Part shown: positions 16,538-28,367 of the stretch, one piece after another
How the letters are laid out: every line of letters begins with the position of its first letter
How positions within the stretch are numbered: the first letter of the stretch is position 1
Source: an uncultured Brevundimonas sp.
GTDB taxonomy: Bacteria; Pseudomonadota; Alphaproteobacteria; Caulobacterales; Caulobacteraceae
Length of the DNA: 63,187 nucleotides
Direction: 5' to 3'
Assembly (NCBI RefSeq): GCF_937863155.1
Contig: NZ_CALMFB010000014.1
Location: 1 to 63,187, forward strand
Notes under the pieces: model-generated
The model's database searches: none
What the model saw: only the letters and a program-made list of their open reading frames with translations
Told to the model about the DNA's origin: nothing
Translations under genes and position numbers: made by a program

Positions 16538-16569
16538 ATCGCCGCCGATGCGCTAACATCGGCGGCGAT
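16538..16569 (+). promoter_or_regulatory. Strong intergenic hairpin between degP and the response regulator
   Basis: A perfect 13-bp stem, ATCGCCGCCGATG (16538-16550) with CATCGGCGGCGAT (16557-16569), and a 6-base loop. The following bases (TCTGCAATTT) are not a clear U-tract, so it may be a partial terminator, an mRNA 3'-end stabiliser, or an attenuator between the two genes. Confidence 0.6.
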
Positions 16570-16591
16570 TCTGCAATTTGGGGCATCCGCC

Positions 16592-17263
16592 ATGCGTATC
16601 CTGGTGGTCGAAGACGACGCCGAAGCCGCCGCCGCCATGATGCGCGGCCTGACCGAGGCGGGGCACGATGCGGTCCACGCCGTCGATGGCGCCTTCGGCC
16701 TGCTGGAGGCCCAGAAGGGCGGCTATGACGTCTATGTCGTCGACCGGATGATGCCGCGCCTGGACGGGGTGGGCATGGTCGAGACCCTGCGCCGCGACGG
16801 CGACCAGACCCCGGTGCTGTTCCTGTCGGCCCTGGGCGAGGTCGAGGACCGGGTCACGGGGCTGAAGGCCGGAGCCGACGACTATCTGGTCAAACCCTAT
16901 GCCTTCGCCGAACTGATCGCGCGGGTCGAGGCCCTGTCGCGCCGTCGCGAGACCGGCAGCGTGGCCACCATGCTGAAGGTCGGCGAGCTGGAGATGAACC
17001 TGATCGCGCGCACCGTGCATCGCGCCGGCCAGGAGATCGACCTGCAGCCGCGCGAGTTCCAGCTGCTGGAGTTCCTGATGCGCCATGCCGGTCAGTCGGT
17101 GACCCGCACCATGCTGCTGGAGAAGGTGTGGGAGTATCATTTCGACCCCCAGACCAATGTCATCGACGTGCACATCAGCCGTCTGCGGTCCAAGATCGAC
17201 AAGGGCTTCGACAAGGCCATGCTGCAGACGGTGCGCGGCGCCGGTTATCGCCTGGAAGCCTGA
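16592..17263 (+). CDS. OmpR/PhoB-family response regulator
   Basis: A 223-residue two-domain regulator. The receiver (1-115) has the acidic pair VVEDDAE, a phosphoacceptor Asp in VYVVDRMMPRLDG and the Lys of DDYLVKPYAF. The winged-helix DNA-binding domain (about 128-223) ends in the RGAGYRLEA motif. No histidine kinase is adjacent, which is unusual because such regulators are normally paired. The partner must be encoded outside the window. It lies 82 bp downstream of degP on the same strand, so it may respond to envelope stress (inference). Confidence 0.88.
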   Translation: MRILVVEDDAEAAAAMMRGLTEAGHDAVHAVDGAFGLLEAQKGGYDVYVVDRMMPRLDGVGMVETLRRDGDQTPVLFLSALGEVEDRVTGLKAGADDYLVKPYAFAELIARVEALSRRRETGSVATMLKVGELEMNLIARTVHRAGQEIDLQPREFQLLEFLMRHAGQSVTRTMLLEKVWEYHFDPQTNVIDVHISRLRSKIDKGFDKAMLQTVRGAGYRLEA

Positions 17264-17578
17264 TTTCGAGACGCGGCGGGACATCCTGGTCCCAATGACC
17301 GCCCGGCGCCTCCCTGTCCGGCGACGGGCAGGGGCCGCCGTGTCACGACATCGGCCGAAGATGACAAAAGCCCCCTGATAACCGTATCTCTTGCGGACAA
17401 GTCATAACGAAATCCGCATTGATCGAATGCAAATTACGGGCGTTGTCCCCGGTCGCGACCCGCCCCTAGCATGATCCTCAGGATGGCGAAGATCATCCGA
17501 GGAAACGTCTAGCCCATGCATCCGAAGACCGGCCTGATCCGGCGAGGGTGTACAGCCTGTCCAGGGAGGGACACGCCC
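17264..17578. other. Intergenic region upstream of the TonB receptor
   Basis: 315 bp without a supported gene. The right half is AT-richer (CATAACGAAATCCGCATTGA; GAATGCAAATTACGGGC) and should contain the receptor promoter. AGGGAGGG at about 17562-17569 is the receptor's ribosome-binding site. I saw no Fur-box-like palindrome here, unlike the receptor at 32.6 kb. Confidence 0.5.
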
Positions 17579-19783
<2,205 letters not shown>

Positions 19784-19827
19784 AAACGGCGGCTCCGCCG
19801 GGACGATCCTGATCCTCGTCCAGACTG

Positions 19828-19859
19828 GCCCCTTTCGCCCCCCGCGAAAGGGGCTTTTT
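19828..19859 (+). terminator. Rho-independent terminator after the TonB receptor
   Basis: An 11-bp perfect stem, GCCCCTTTCGC (19828-19838) with GCGAAAGGGGC (19844-19854), a 5-base loop and a T-tract at 19855-19859. It ends the receptor transcript and also faces the end of the opposing LysR gene. Confidence 0.9.
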
Positions 19860-19871
19860 CTTGGGTAGGCT

Positions 19872-20795
19872 TCAGTCCTTGACCAGACGGGCCGAGGGCC
19901 AGGCGCCGCGCGCCACCAGATCGGCCAGCATGTCGTCCAGCAGCGTCTCGAACGCCCGCAGCGCCGCCGTGCCGGGGTGGCCGCGCAGGCTGGCCACCGC
20001 CCAGTCGCTGCGGAAACCGTCGATCAGCCCGACCTTCAGCCGGTTGCGCCGGTCGAAGCCTGCGACCGCGCAGGCCGGCACCACCGAATAGCCGACCCCT
20101 CGTTCGACATAGTCCAGCAGCGACAGGGTGTTGACCTCCAGCACCATGTCGGACCGAAGCCGAGCCTGGGCCAGAACCCGCTCCAGCTCACGCCGCACAT
20201 TGGTGGTGTGGGTCAGAAGCACCATCGGCTGGCCGGTCAGGGCCTTCAGATCCAGCTTGCCGTCGCGCACCACCGTCGAATCCGGCGGCCCGATCAAATA
20301 GGCGCCGTCCGAGACGATGTGGCGGGTTTCGATCTCGGGGTCGCGGTCCACCATTGTGACCACGGCGGCCTGGATCTCGCGCCGTTTCAGCGCCTGGCGC
20401 AGGGCGTCGGTGGTGCCTTCGACCAGGCGCAGGGTGACGGACGGATGCCGTTCGCGAAAGGCGGTGATCAGCGGCGTGGTCACCAGGCCGGTCCACGACA
20501 GGGGCATGCCGATGGCAAGCTGGCCGCTGGGCCGCGCCTCGCGCGCATGCAGGACTTCGGACAGGGTGTCGGCGCGGGCCAGGATCTCGCGCGCCTGTTC
20601 GACGAACAGGGCGCCCGCCTCGGTCAGGCGCACGCCCCGGCCGTGACGCATCAGCAGCGCCACCCCCATCTCGTCTTCCAGCTGCTTCAGGTGACGGCTC
20701 AGCGCCGGCTGGGTCATGTGCAGCTGGGCCGCGGCGCGGGTCAGATTGCCCGTCTCGGCCACCTTCAGGAAATAGCGCCAGCCCCGCAAGATCAT
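19872..20795 (-). CDS. LysR-family transcriptional regulator
   Basis: A 307-residue regulator. The N-terminal winged helix (residues 1-60: YFLKVAETGNLTRAAAQLHMTQPALSRHLKQLE) is textbook LysR. The rest is a periplasmic-binding-protein-like effector domain. It is transcribed away from the nine-gene catabolic operon that starts 114 bp beyond its own start, the usual arrangement for a LysR activator that responds to a pathway substrate or intermediate. A T-N11-A palindrome lies between the two. Confidence 0.92.
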   Translation of the reverse strand: MILRGWRYFLKVAETGNLTRAAAQLHMTQPALSRHLKQLEDEMGVALLMRHGRGVRLTEAGALFVEQAREILARADTLSEVLHAREARPSGQLAIGMPLSWTGLVTTPLITAFRERHPSVTLRLVEGTTDALRQALKRREIQAAVVTMVDRDPEIETRHIVSDGAYLIGPPDSTVVRDGKLDLKALTGQPMVLLTHTTNVRRELERVLAQARLRSDMVLEVNTLSLLDYVERGVGYSVVPACAVAGFDRRNRLKVGLIDGFRSDWAVASLRGHPGTAALRAFETLLDDMLADLVARGAWPSARLVKD

Positions 20796-20821
20796 GACAT
20801 TACCTCATCGTTATATCTGCC

Positions 20822-20838
20822 ATCTCTAAAACGAAGAT
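20822..20838. promoter_or_regulatory. Possible LysR binding site (ATC-N11-GAT)
   Basis: ATCTCTAAAACGAAGAT fits the LysR-type T-N11-A palindrome with ATCT/AGAT arms. It sits 26 bp upstream of the lysR start and about 70 bp upstream of the first operon gene, the expected recognition-site position. Confidence 0.4.
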
Positions 20839-20909
20839 TGTTGCATGGCTAGGAGGCGTTAGCCTGTCGCTCCAGAACACGGCGTCAGACCGTTTGGAGG
20901 AAACAGAAG

Positions 20910-21845
20910 ATGACGAAATTCCAAGAGATCGCAGGCGGATTCTATTTCCCGGAAGGCCCCGTGGTCATGCCCGACGGCTCGGTGATCGTGACCGAGATCG
21001 GCGCCCGCAAGATCAGCCGCGTCACCGCGTCCGGCGCGGTCGAGACGGTGGCCGAAACCGGCGGCGGCCCGAACGGCGCGGCGGTCGGTCCCAATGGCGT
21101 GCTGTATGTCTGCGACAACGGCGGCCAGGACTTTTCCAAGGTCCAGGGCATCACCTTCCCCGGCGGCCAGTCGGCCGACTACGAGATCGGCTCGATCAAG
21201 ACGGTCGACCTGAACACCGGCGCCTTCAAGAACCTGTACACCCACTTCGGCGACAACCTGCCGCTGAAGAGCCCGAACGATCTGGTGTTCGACCGTCACG
21301 GCGGCTTCTACTTTTCCGACCACGGCAAGATGCGGCTGCGCGATCACGACCTGGGCGGCGTCTATTACGCCAAGGCCGACGGGTCGGGGGTGGTCGAGCT
21401 GGCCAACCACATGCACGGACCGAACGGCGTCGGCCTGTCGCCGGATCACAAGACCCTGTACGTCGCCGAAACCTGGTCGCGTCAGCTATGGGCCTTCCCG
21501 ATCGAGGCGCCGGGCGTGCTGGGTCGTGATCCCAAGGCGCTGTTCGCCCACGGCGGCCGCTTCATGGCCGGGGCGCCGGGCTTCCGCTTCTTCGACAGCC
21601 TGGCGGTGGATTCGGCCGGCAACGTCTGCGTCGCCGCGCCGGGCGAAGGCCTGATCGTGGTCTATGATCCCGATGGCCGCGAAGTCGATGTGATCGAGAC
21701 GGGCGACCCCCTGGCCACCAACATCGCCTTCGGCGGGCCGGACCTGAAGACCGCCTATCTGACCCTGGCGGGCACCGGGCGTCTGGTGGCCATGGACTGG
21801 CCCGTGCCGGGCGTGCCGCTGGTCCACCTGAACGAGCCGGGCTGA
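20910..21845 (+). CDS. SMP-30/gluconolactonase/LRE family protein (probable lactonase)
   Basis: A 311-residue six-bladed beta-propeller. FYFPEGPVV supplies the metal-binding Glu at the N-terminus, KSPNDLVFDRHGGFYFSDHG the conserved Asn/Asp, and HGPNGVGLSPDHKTLYVAET and FFDSLAVDSAGNV the other calcium ligands and catalytic Asp. Members hydrolyse lactones to hydroxy acids. It is the first gene of the catabolic operon, with AGGAAACAG upstream. In context it could open a gamma- or delta-lactone to feed the acyl-CoA ligase downstream (inference). Confidence 0.85.
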   Translation: MTKFQEIAGGFYFPEGPVVMPDGSVIVTEIGARKISRVTASGAVETVAETGGGPNGAAVGPNGVLYVCDNGGQDFSKVQGITFPGGQSADYEIGSIKTVDLNTGAFKNLYTHFGDNLPLKSPNDLVFDRHGGFYFSDHGKMRLRDHDLGGVYYAKADGSGVVELANHMHGPNGVGLSPDHKTLYVAETWSRQLWAFPIEAPGVLGRDPKALFAHGGRFMAGAPGFRFFDSLAVDSAGNVCVAAPGEGLIVVYDPDGREVDVIETGDPLATNIAFGGPDLKTAYLTLAGTGRLVAMDWPVPGVPLVHLNEPG

Positions 21846-21856
21846 GGCGGCGCGCC

Positions 21857-22363
21857 ATGCGCGTCGTCCCGCTGATCTTCGAAGCCGACGCCCGTGCGGG
21901 GCAGGGGATGCGAAACGAGGTCGAGGGTCGCTGCCTGACCCCGGCCGACGAATTCCTGCCCTTCACCATGGCGACGGACGAAGGCCCCTATCATGGCGGC
22001 GCCCGCTCGGCGCCGCCGCCCCTGGCCTATTTCCTCACCGGCCTGGCTACCTGCTTCCTGACCCAGATGCGCGCCTTCGCCCCGGCGGCGGGCGTGCGTC
22101 TGGACCGGATCGCGGTCAAGGCGCGGGTGGAATGGGAGGCGCATCTGGACGGCCCCGGCCCCTATACGGCCCACGGCCGCGCCATGGTGATTTACATCGA
22201 TCTGGACAGCCCGGCGGACTTGGACGCGTTGAAGACCCTGGTCGGGATCGCCTCGCGCGCCTGCTACGTCGAGGTGTTGCTGGCCCTGCCGGTGCGGCAC
22301 AAGCTGCGGCGTGGCGACGACTGGATCGACATGGACGAAACTCGAACGGAGCCTGCGCGATGA
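21857..22363 (+). CDS. OsmC/Ohr-family protein
   Basis: A 168-residue protein of the OsmC fold. The central helix APPPLAYFLTGLATCFLTQMRAFA carries the one conserved cysteine (Cys-Phe-Leu-Thr) seen in OsmC-like proteins. The second family cysteine appears in ASRACYVEVLLALPV. OsmC/Ohr proteins reduce organic hydroperoxides, but catabolic-operon members of this subgroup often have an unclear role. The start follows the lactonase stop by 11 bp, and its TGA overlaps the SDR start. Confidence 0.75.
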   Translation: MRVVPLIFEADARAGQGMRNEVEGRCLTPADEFLPFTMATDEGPYHGGARSAPPPLAYFLTGLATCFLTQMRAFAPAAGVRLDRIAVKARVEWEAHLDGPGPYTAHGRAMVIYIDLDSPADLDALKTLVGIASRACYVEVLLALPVRHKLRRGDDWIDMDETRTEPAR

Positions 22364-23130
22364 TGCAGAACAAGGTCGCGATCATCACCGGCGCCAGCCG
22401 CGGCATTGGCTGGCGGCTGGTCGAACGGTTCCTGGCCCAGGGCGCCTCGGTCGTCGCTTGCGCGCGGTCGGGCGACCGGCTTGAGGCGCTGAAGGCCTCG
22501 GTCGGCGATGCGCCGCTGGAAATCGTCACCGCCGATGCGGCCGATCCCGACGCCGTGGCCGCCGTGGTGGCGCGCGCGACCGGCACGTTCGGCGGGCTGG
22601 ACATCGTGGTCAACAACGCCGGGGCGGCCGGACCGACCACGCCGGTCGAGACCCTGTCCCTGGCCGACTGGAACGAGACGGTGGCGTCCAACCTGACCAG
22701 CGCCTTCCTGTTCGTGCGCGAGGCGGTTCCGGCCATGAAGGCGAGGGGCGGCGGCGCCGTGGTCAATGTCGGCTCCATGACCGGCAAGAAGGCGCTGGTG
22801 TTCCGCGCCCCCTATGCGGCGGCCAAGATGGGGCTGATCGGCCTGACCCGGACCCTGGCCGAGGAGCTGGGCCCGCACGGCATCCGCGTGAACACCGTCT
22901 GCCCCGGCGCGGTGGCGGGCGAGCGGCTGGAAGAGGTTCTGGCCGAACAGGCCGACAAGCGCGGCGTGACGCTGGAGGCCATCACCGCCTTCGCCCAGGG
23001 GATGTCGCCGCTGAAGACCTTTGTCACCGCCGACGACGTGGCCGAACTGATCCTGTTCCTGGCGTCGGAAAAGGCGGCCAAGATGACCGGCCAGGACATC
23101 AACATCAGCGCGGGGCAGATCACATGGTGA
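22360..23130 (+). CDS. Short-chain dehydrogenase/reductase
   Basis: A 256-residue NAD(P)-dependent oxidoreductase. The cofactor motif TGASRGIG is at residues 11-18, NNAG follows, the catalytic Ser is in VNVGSMTGKK, and Tyr-x3-Lys in YAAAK. The C-terminus (DVAELILFLASEKAAKMTGQDINISAG) is typical of the FabG-like classical subfamily. The ATG at 22360 overlaps the previous stop by 4 bp. In the operon it could interconvert a keto and a hydroxy acyl intermediate, as LvaD does in levulinate catabolism (inference). Confidence 0.9.
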   Translation: MMQNKVAIITGASRGIGWRLVERFLAQGASVVACARSGDRLEALKASVGDAPLEIVTADAADPDAVAAVVARATGTFGGLDIVVNNAGAAGPTTPVETLSLADWNETVASNLTSAFLFVREAVPAMKARGGGAVVNVGSMTGKKALVFRAPYAAAKMGLIGLTRTLAEELGPHGIRVNTVCPGAVAGERLEEVLAEQADKRGVTLEAITAFAQGMSPLKTFVTADDVAELILFLASEKAAKMTGQDINISAGQITW

Positions 23131-24752
23131 CCCCGCCCGACGTTCTGAACGCCCACCGTCTGAGCGATGCGGTCTGGCCGCGCCGCCTGCCGCGCGAGAT
23201 GACCTTTCCCGACGCCCCGGTGCAGGCCAATCTGGAAGCCTCGGCGCGGCTGTATCCGACCAAGGTCGCCATCACGGCGGGCGACCGCACCTGGACCTAC
23301 GCCCAGCTTCAGCACGAGGTGGAGCGGTTCGCGGGCTTCCTGACGGCGGGCGGCGTCGGGCCGGGCGACCGGGTGGCGATCTGGCTGCAGAACCGGCCCG
23401 AATATGTGGTGGCCGTCTATGGCGCCTGGCGCGTCGGGGCCATCGTCTCGCCGCTCAGCCCCATGCTGACGGGCGACGAGGCGCCCTTCTATTTCGAGGA
23501 TTCGCAGCCGGCCGTTCTGGTCACGGCGCCGGCCCTGCATCAGAAGGTGGCCGACCATCCGGCGACGCCGGGGATCGTGGTTCTGGTCGGCGACCAGCCC
23601 GAGGCGACCAGCCAGGCGGTGCTGTGGGAGGCGGCCCTGTCGGCGGCGCCGGGGGCGGCGGCGTCGGTCGCGGCGTCGGACATTGCGCTTCTGCCCTATA
23701 CGTCGGGCACGACGGGGCGACCCAAGGGCTGCGTCCTGACGCATGCGGCGCTGCAGGCCACATTGCTGGGCGCCGCCTACTGGTGCCAGCACACGCCCGC
23801 CAGCATCCACTTCGCCACCCTGCCGTTCTTCCATGTCACCGGCTTTCAGCAGTCGATGCACGTCGCCCTGGCCACCGGGGCCGAGCTGATCATCATGGAA
23901 CGCTGGAACCGCGAGGAAGCGGCCCGCATCATGGAAGAGCGGCGCGTGACCACCTGGGTCAGCATCACCGCCATGATCGTGGACATGCTGAACCACCTGG
24001 ACGAACACCCCCGCGACCTGTCGGCCATCCGCTTCGTCGCCGGGGGCGGGGCCGCCATCCCGGAAGACGTGCACCGCCGCGTGCGCGAGACTTTTGGAGT
24101 GCCGCTGGTCGAAGGCTATGGCCTGACCGAGACCATCAGCCAGACCCACCTGAACCCGCCCGATGCGGCGCGCCAGCGGTGCGTCGGCATTCCCACCTTC
24201 AACGTCCGCTGCGTGGTGCTGGACAAGGACGACCAGCGCCCCCTGCCGGTGGGCGAGGTGGGCGAAATCGCCATCCACGGGCCGCAGATTCTGAACGAAT
24301 ACTGGAACCGCCCCGAAGAGACGGCCGAGGCCTTCATCGACATCGAGGGGCTGCGCTACTTCCGCACCGGCGACCTGGGTTATTACGACGCCGACGGCTA
24401 TTTCTACATCGTCGACCGGCTGAAGCGGATGATCAACGCCGCCGGGTTCAAGGTCTGGCCGGCCGAGGTCGAGGCGCGGCTGTACGACCATCCGGCGGTG
24501 TCCGAAGCCTGCGTCGTCGGCGTGGGCGATCCCAAGCGCGGCGAGACCACCCGCGCCCTGATCATCCTGAAACCCGATGCGCGCGGACATGTCGCCGCAG
24601 ACGACATCATCGCATGGTCCCGCGAACAGATGTCCGCCTACAAATACCCGCGCGAAGTGGTCTTCGTCGAAACCCTGCCGCGCCTGGCGTCGGGCAAGAT
24701 CGACTGGCGCACGGCCCAGGCACAGGAGAATGCGCATGACGGCGGGAACTGA
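23124..24752 (+). CDS. AMP-dependent acyl-CoA synthetase/ligase
   Basis: A 542-residue adenylate-forming enzyme. P-loop YTSGTTGRPKG (near residue 190), YGLTET (near 330), the hinge motif YFRTGDLGYYDADGYFYIVDRLKRMI (near 410-435) and the C-terminal catalytic Lys in ASGKIDW are all in place. It activates a carboxylic acid to its CoA thioester via an acyl-AMP. It overlaps the SDR by 7 bp and the transporter by 17 bp. Chain-length preference cannot be read from sequence. It is the probable entry step of the pathway. Confidence 0.9.
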   Translation: MVTPPDVLNAHRLSDAVWPRRLPREMTFPDAPVQANLEASARLYPTKVAITAGDRTWTYAQLQHEVERFAGFLTAGGVGPGDRVAIWLQNRPEYVVAVYGAWRVGAIVSPLSPMLTGDEAPFYFEDSQPAVLVTAPALHQKVADHPATPGIVVLVGDQPEATSQAVLWEAALSAAPGAAASVAASDIALLPYTSGTTGRPKGCVLTHAALQATLLGAAYWCQHTPASIHFATLPFFHVTGFQQSMHVALATGAELIIMERWNREEAARIMEERRVTTWVSITAMIVDMLNHLDEHPRDLSAIRFVAGGGAAIPEDVHRRVRETFGVPLVEGYGLTETISQTHLNPPDAARQRCVGIPTFNVRCVVLDKDDQRPLPVGEVGEIAIHGPQILNEYWNRPEETAEAFIDIEGLRYFRTGDLGYYDADGYFYIVDRLKRMINAAGFKVWPAEVEARLYDHPAVSEACVVGVGDPKRGETTRALIILKPDARGHVAADDIIAWSREQMSAYKYPREVVFVETLPRLASGKIDWRTAQAQENAHDGGN

Positions 24753-26067
24753 AGCGGGCGGCGCCGCCCCCTCGCGCGGCTATGGCTGGTATGTCGTCGG
24801 CCTGGTCTGCGCCCTGTATGTGCTGTCGTATCTGGACCGGTTGATCCTGGGCCTGCTGGTCCAGCCGATCCAGGCCGAGATCTCGGTCACCGACACCCAG
24901 ATGAGCCTGCTGTTCGGCATGGCCTTCGCCGGGGTGTTCGCCATCGCGGGCCTGCCGCTGGCGCGCATCGCCGACACCCGAAACCGCAAGGGGCTGATCG
25001 TCATCGGCGTGGTGATCTGGTGCGTGCTGACCGCCGCGTCGGGGTTCGCGCGCGACTTCCCGACCCTGCTGGCGTGCCGCATCGGCGTGGCGGCGGGCGA
25101 GGCGGCCCTGCTGCCGGCGGCGCTGTCGATCATCAGCGACCTGTTCCCGCGCCAGCGCCGGTCGCTGCCGGTCAGCATGGTCATGACGTCCGGCATGGTG
25201 GGCGCCTCGGCCTCGTTCCTGATCGGCGCGGTGATCATCGACCTGATCGTCGGCCTGATGGCGGCGGGGCATCTGGCCACAACCCTGGCGCCGTGGCGTC
25301 TGACGCTGATCGCGGTGGGCCTGCCGGGCCTGCTGCTGGGCCTGCTGTTCGCCGCCACGGTCAAGGAGCCGCCGCGCACGGCCGCCAAGCCTGAGGAGGT
25401 CAGCCTGAAGCAGAGCTGGCGGCACATGGTCGACAGCGGCTGGGCCTATTTCGGCATGCTGGGCGGCATCGCGCTTCTGACCCTGATCCCGTTCAGCCTC
25501 AGCGCCTGGTTCCCGACCTTCCTGATCCGGCAATACGGCCTGACCGCCCAAGAGGCGGGCTACAGCTTCGGCGGGGTGTTCGCCCTGTGCGCCGTGTCCG
25601 GCTCGCTGATCCTGCCGTGGATCGCCGACCGCCTGGCCAAGCGCGGGCGGGGCGACGCCCTGCCGTCCATGGCGGTGCTGGCCCTGGTGCTGGGGGCGCC
25701 GTTCGCCTTCTTCGCGCCCCTGGCGGCCGACGCCCAGACGGCGGTGCTGCTGGTGGCGCCGGCGGTCTTCTTCCTGGCGGGGGCGCCGACCCTGGCCACG
25801 GTGGCGGTGCACATGATCGCCCCGTCCCGCGCGAGGGCGCAGATGCAGAGCATCTATCTGATGCTGGCCAACATCATCGGCCTGGGCATGGGGCCGACCA
25901 TCACGGTGTTTCTGTCCGAATGGCTGTTCGACGGGCCGTCCGACATCGGTCTGGGCCTGACGGCCATGGCCGCCCTGGCCGGGCCGGTGGCGCTGGTCGT
26001 CCTGTTCCTGGCGCGCAAGGATTTCGCACGTCGTTTCCATGAGTCGGCCCAGGAGGGCCAAGCCTGA
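24736..26067 (+). CDS. MFS transporter (spinster-like)
   Basis: A 443-residue inner-membrane transporter with about 12 hydrophobic helices. The N-terminal half has the motif [23 protein letters not shown] and a D-R-x-N-R-K-G loop (ADTRNRKG), as in major facilitator proteins of the spinster/aromatic acid type. I use the ATG at 24736, seven bases after CAGGAG; it starts inside the ligase gene. It probably imports the substrate of the operon. Confidence 0.88.
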   Translation: MTAGTEAGGAAPSRGYGWYVVGLVCALYVLSYLDRLILGLLVQPIQAEISVTDTQMSLLFGMAFAGVFAIAGLPLARIADTRNRKGLIVIGVVIWCVLTAASGFARDFPTLLACRIGVAAGEAALLPAALSIISDLFPRQRRSLPVSMVMTSGMVGASASFLIGAVIIDLIVGLMAAGHLATTLAPWRLTLIAVGLPGLLLGLLFAATVKEPPRTAAKPEEVSLKQSWRHMVDSGWAYFGMLGGIALLTLIPFSLSAWFPTFLIRQYGLTAQEAGYSFGGVFALCAVSGSLILPWIADRLAKRGRGDALPSMAVLALVLGAPFAFFAPLAADAQTAVLLVAPAVFFLAGAPTLATVAVHMIAPSRARAQMQSIYLMLANIIGLGMGPTITVFLSEWLFDGPSDIGLGLTAMAALAGPVALVVLFLARKDFARRFHESAQEGQA

Positions 26068-27353
26068 TGAATCTTGAACCGTCCCCCCGCGCCCAGGAAA
26101 TCCGTGACCGCCTGGAAGCCTTCATGGGCGACCATGTCTATCCAGCCGAAACCCAGCTGTACCGCGAAGTCGCCGCCCAGCCGCGCGATCACCGCCAGTG
26201 GACGCCTCTGCCGACGCTGGAGGGACTGAAGGAAAAAGCCAAGGCCCAGGGTCTGTGGAACCTGTTCCTGCCGGACAGCGACAAGGGCGCGGGCCTGTCG
26301 AACCTGGAGTATGCGCCCCTGGCCGAGATCACCGGCCGCTGTCATTTCGCGCCCGAGGTCTTCAACTGCAATGCGCCGGACACCGGCAATATGGAGACGC
26401 TGGAACGCTATGGCGACGAGGCCCAGAAGGACCGCTGGCTGAAGCCGCTGCTGGCGGGGGAAATCCGCTCGGCCTTCGCCATGACCGAGCCGGCGGTGGC
26501 CAGTTCGGACGCCACCAACATCCGCACCCGCATCGTGCGCGACGGCGACGACTATGTGATCAACGGCCGCAAATGGTGGATCTCGGGCGCCGGTGATCCG
26601 CGCTGCGCCATCATGATCGTCATGGGCCAGACCGACCCCGACCGCGAGGAGAAGCACCTGCGTCAGTCGATGATCCTGGTGCCGACCGACACCCCCGGCG
26701 TCGATATTCCGCGCGCCATGCCGATCTTCGGCGACCCGGATGCGCCACATGGCCATATGGAGGTGACCTTCACCGACGTGCGGGTGCCGGCCTCCAACAT
26801 GCTGCTGGGCGAAGGGCGCGGTTTCGAGATCGCGCAGGGCCGTCTGGGGCCGGGCCGCATCCACCACTGCATGCGGATGATCGGCCTGTCCGAGCGGGCG
26901 CTGGAGCGGCTGTGCCGCCGCCTGTCGCAGCGGACGGCCTTCTACAAGCCGGTGGCGGACCAGTCGATCTGGCGCCAGCGGATCGCCGAGATGCGCTGCG
27001 CCATCGATCAGGCGCGGCTGCTGACGCTGAAGGCCGCCTGGATGATGGACACGGTCGGCAACAAGGCCGCGAAGGCCGAGATCGCCATGATCAAGATCGT
27101 GGCCGCCCGCCTGGCGGACCAGGTGATCGACATGACGATCCAGGCCTTCGGCGGCGGCGGGGTGGCGGATTCGGTGCTGACCTCGGCCCACGCCTATGCC
27201 CGCACGCTGCGGCTGGCGGATGGGCCGGACGAGGTGCACTGCGCCCAGCTGGCGCGGTTCGAACTGGCGCGTCACGCGGCGCACGACGGCTCGCGCACCG
27301 GCGGCTCGGCCGAGGTCAATGTGGCCGGCGTCGAATATACGATGGAGCGCTGA
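26067..27353 (+). CDS. Acyl-CoA dehydrogenase, ACAD10/11 type
   Basis: A 428-residue flavoprotein. It resembles the dehydrogenase half of mammalian ACAD10/11 and the Pseudomonas LvaC group more than ordinary beta-oxidation enzymes: [50 protein letters not shown], and [20 protein letters not shown] (all as remembered). These enzymes handle 4-phospho- or 4-hydroxyacyl-CoA together with an APH-like kinase, which is encoded three genes downstream. Start and stop abut the neighbouring genes. Flavin-binding and ACAD C-terminal residues ([11 protein letters not shown]) are intact. Confidence 0.88.
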   Translation: MNLEPSPRAQEIRDRLEAFMGDHVYPAETQLYREVAAQPRDHRQWTPLPTLEGLKEKAKAQGLWNLFLPDSDKGAGLSNLEYAPLAEITGRCHFAPEVFNCNAPDTGNMETLERYGDEAQKDRWLKPLLAGEIRSAFAMTEPAVASSDATNIRTRIVRDGDDYVINGRKWWISGAGDPRCAIMIVMGQTDPDREEKHLRQSMILVPTDTPGVDIPRAMPIFGDPDAPHGHMEVTFTDVRVPASNMLLGEGRGFEIAQGRLGPGRIHHCMRMIGLSERALERLCRRLSQRTAFYKPVADQSIWRQRIAEMRCAIDQARLLTLKAAWMMDTVGNKAAKAEIAMIKIVAARLADQVIDMTIQAFGGGGVADSVLTSAHAYARTLRLADGPDEVHCAQLARFELARHAAHDGSRTGGSAEVNVAGVEYTMER

Positions 27354-27356
27354 GCC

Positions 27357-28367
27357 GTGCGCCGTATCGAAAGCCGCGCGCCGGGGGGGCCGGACACCCT
27401 GGTCATGGCCGAGGCGCCCGCGCCCCAGGCCAAGGGTGACGAGGTCGTCGTCGCCGTAGCCGTCTGCGGGATCAACTATCCCGACGTCCTGATTATCGAG
27501 GACCGGTATCAGGTCCGGCCGCCGCGCCCCTTCGCGCCGGGGTCCGAGGTGTCGGGCGTCGTCTCGGCCGTCGGTCCCGAGGTGAAGGGGCTGAAGGTCG
27601 GCGACCGGGTCATGGCGGCCATGGCCTTCGGCGGCCTGGCCGAACAGGTGGCGGTTCCCGAGCGGTTCTGCGTGCGCGCGCCCGACGCCATGCCGATGGA
27701 CCAGGCTGGGGCCTTCATGATGACCTATGGCACCTCCTTCTTCGCCCTGAGCGACCGGGGCGGGCTGAAGGCGGGGCAGACCCTGCTGGTGCTGGGCGCC
27801 GCAGGGGGCGTGGGTCTGGCGGCCGTGCAGATCGGCAAGGCCATGGGCGCCCGCGTGGTGGCGGCGGCGTCGAGCGAGGACAAGCTGGCCGCCGCGCGCG
27901 AGGCGGGGGCCGACGCTGGCGTGCTGTATCCCGCCGGCGACCTGGACAAGGACGCGGCCAAGGCGTTCGGCGCGGCGCTGAAAGAGGCGCTGGGGTCCGG
28001 CGGGGCTGATGTGATCTATGACCCGATCGGCGGCGTCCTGACTGAACCGGCGCTGCGGGCCATCGCCTGGCGCGGGCGGTATCTGGTGATCGGTTTCGCC
28101 GGCGGCGTGCCTAATCCGCCGCTGAACCTGGCGCTGCTGAAACAGTGCGACATCGTCGGGGTCTGGTGGGGAGCCCATGTCGAGCGCGAGGCCGACCGGC
28201 ACCAGGCGTCGATGCAGGCCCTGTTCGACCTGTACGCCAAGGGCGCGCTGAAGCCCCTGATCTCGGCGCGCCATGCGTTCGAGGACGCGCCCGCCGCCAT
28301 CCGCGCCTTGGCCGAACGCCGGGTGCGCGGCAAGGTGATCGTCAATGTTTCGGGAGACGACCAATGA
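27357..28367 (+). CDS. NADPH:quinone oxidoreductase-like medium-chain reductase
   Basis: A 336-residue zinc-independent MDR protein. It has a GroES-like N-terminal domain, then a Rossmann domain with the glycine motif LVLGAAGGVGLAAVQIGKA (near residue 145). There is no catalytic-zinc Cys/His set, consistent with the quinone/enone reductase branch. It starts with GTG three bases after the ACAD stop and overlaps the MaoC gene by 4 bp. It may reduce a double bond conjugated to a carbonyl in the pathway (inference). Confidence 0.85.
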   Translation: MRRIESRAPGGPDTLVMAEAPAPQAKGDEVVVAVAVCGINYPDVLIIEDRYQVRPPRPFAPGSEVSGVVSAVGPEVKGLKVGDRVMAAMAFGGLAEQVAVPERFCVRAPDAMPMDQAGAFMMTYGTSFFALSDRGGLKAGQTLLVLGAAGGVGLAAVQIGKAMGARVVAAASSEDKLAAAREAGADAGVLYPAGDLDKDAAKAFGAALKEALGSGGADVIYDPIGGVLTEPALRAIAWRGRYLVIGFAGGVPNPPLNLALLKQCDIVGVWWGAHVEREADRHQASMQALFDLYAKGALKPLISARHAFEDAPAAIRALAERRVRGKVIVNVSGDDQ

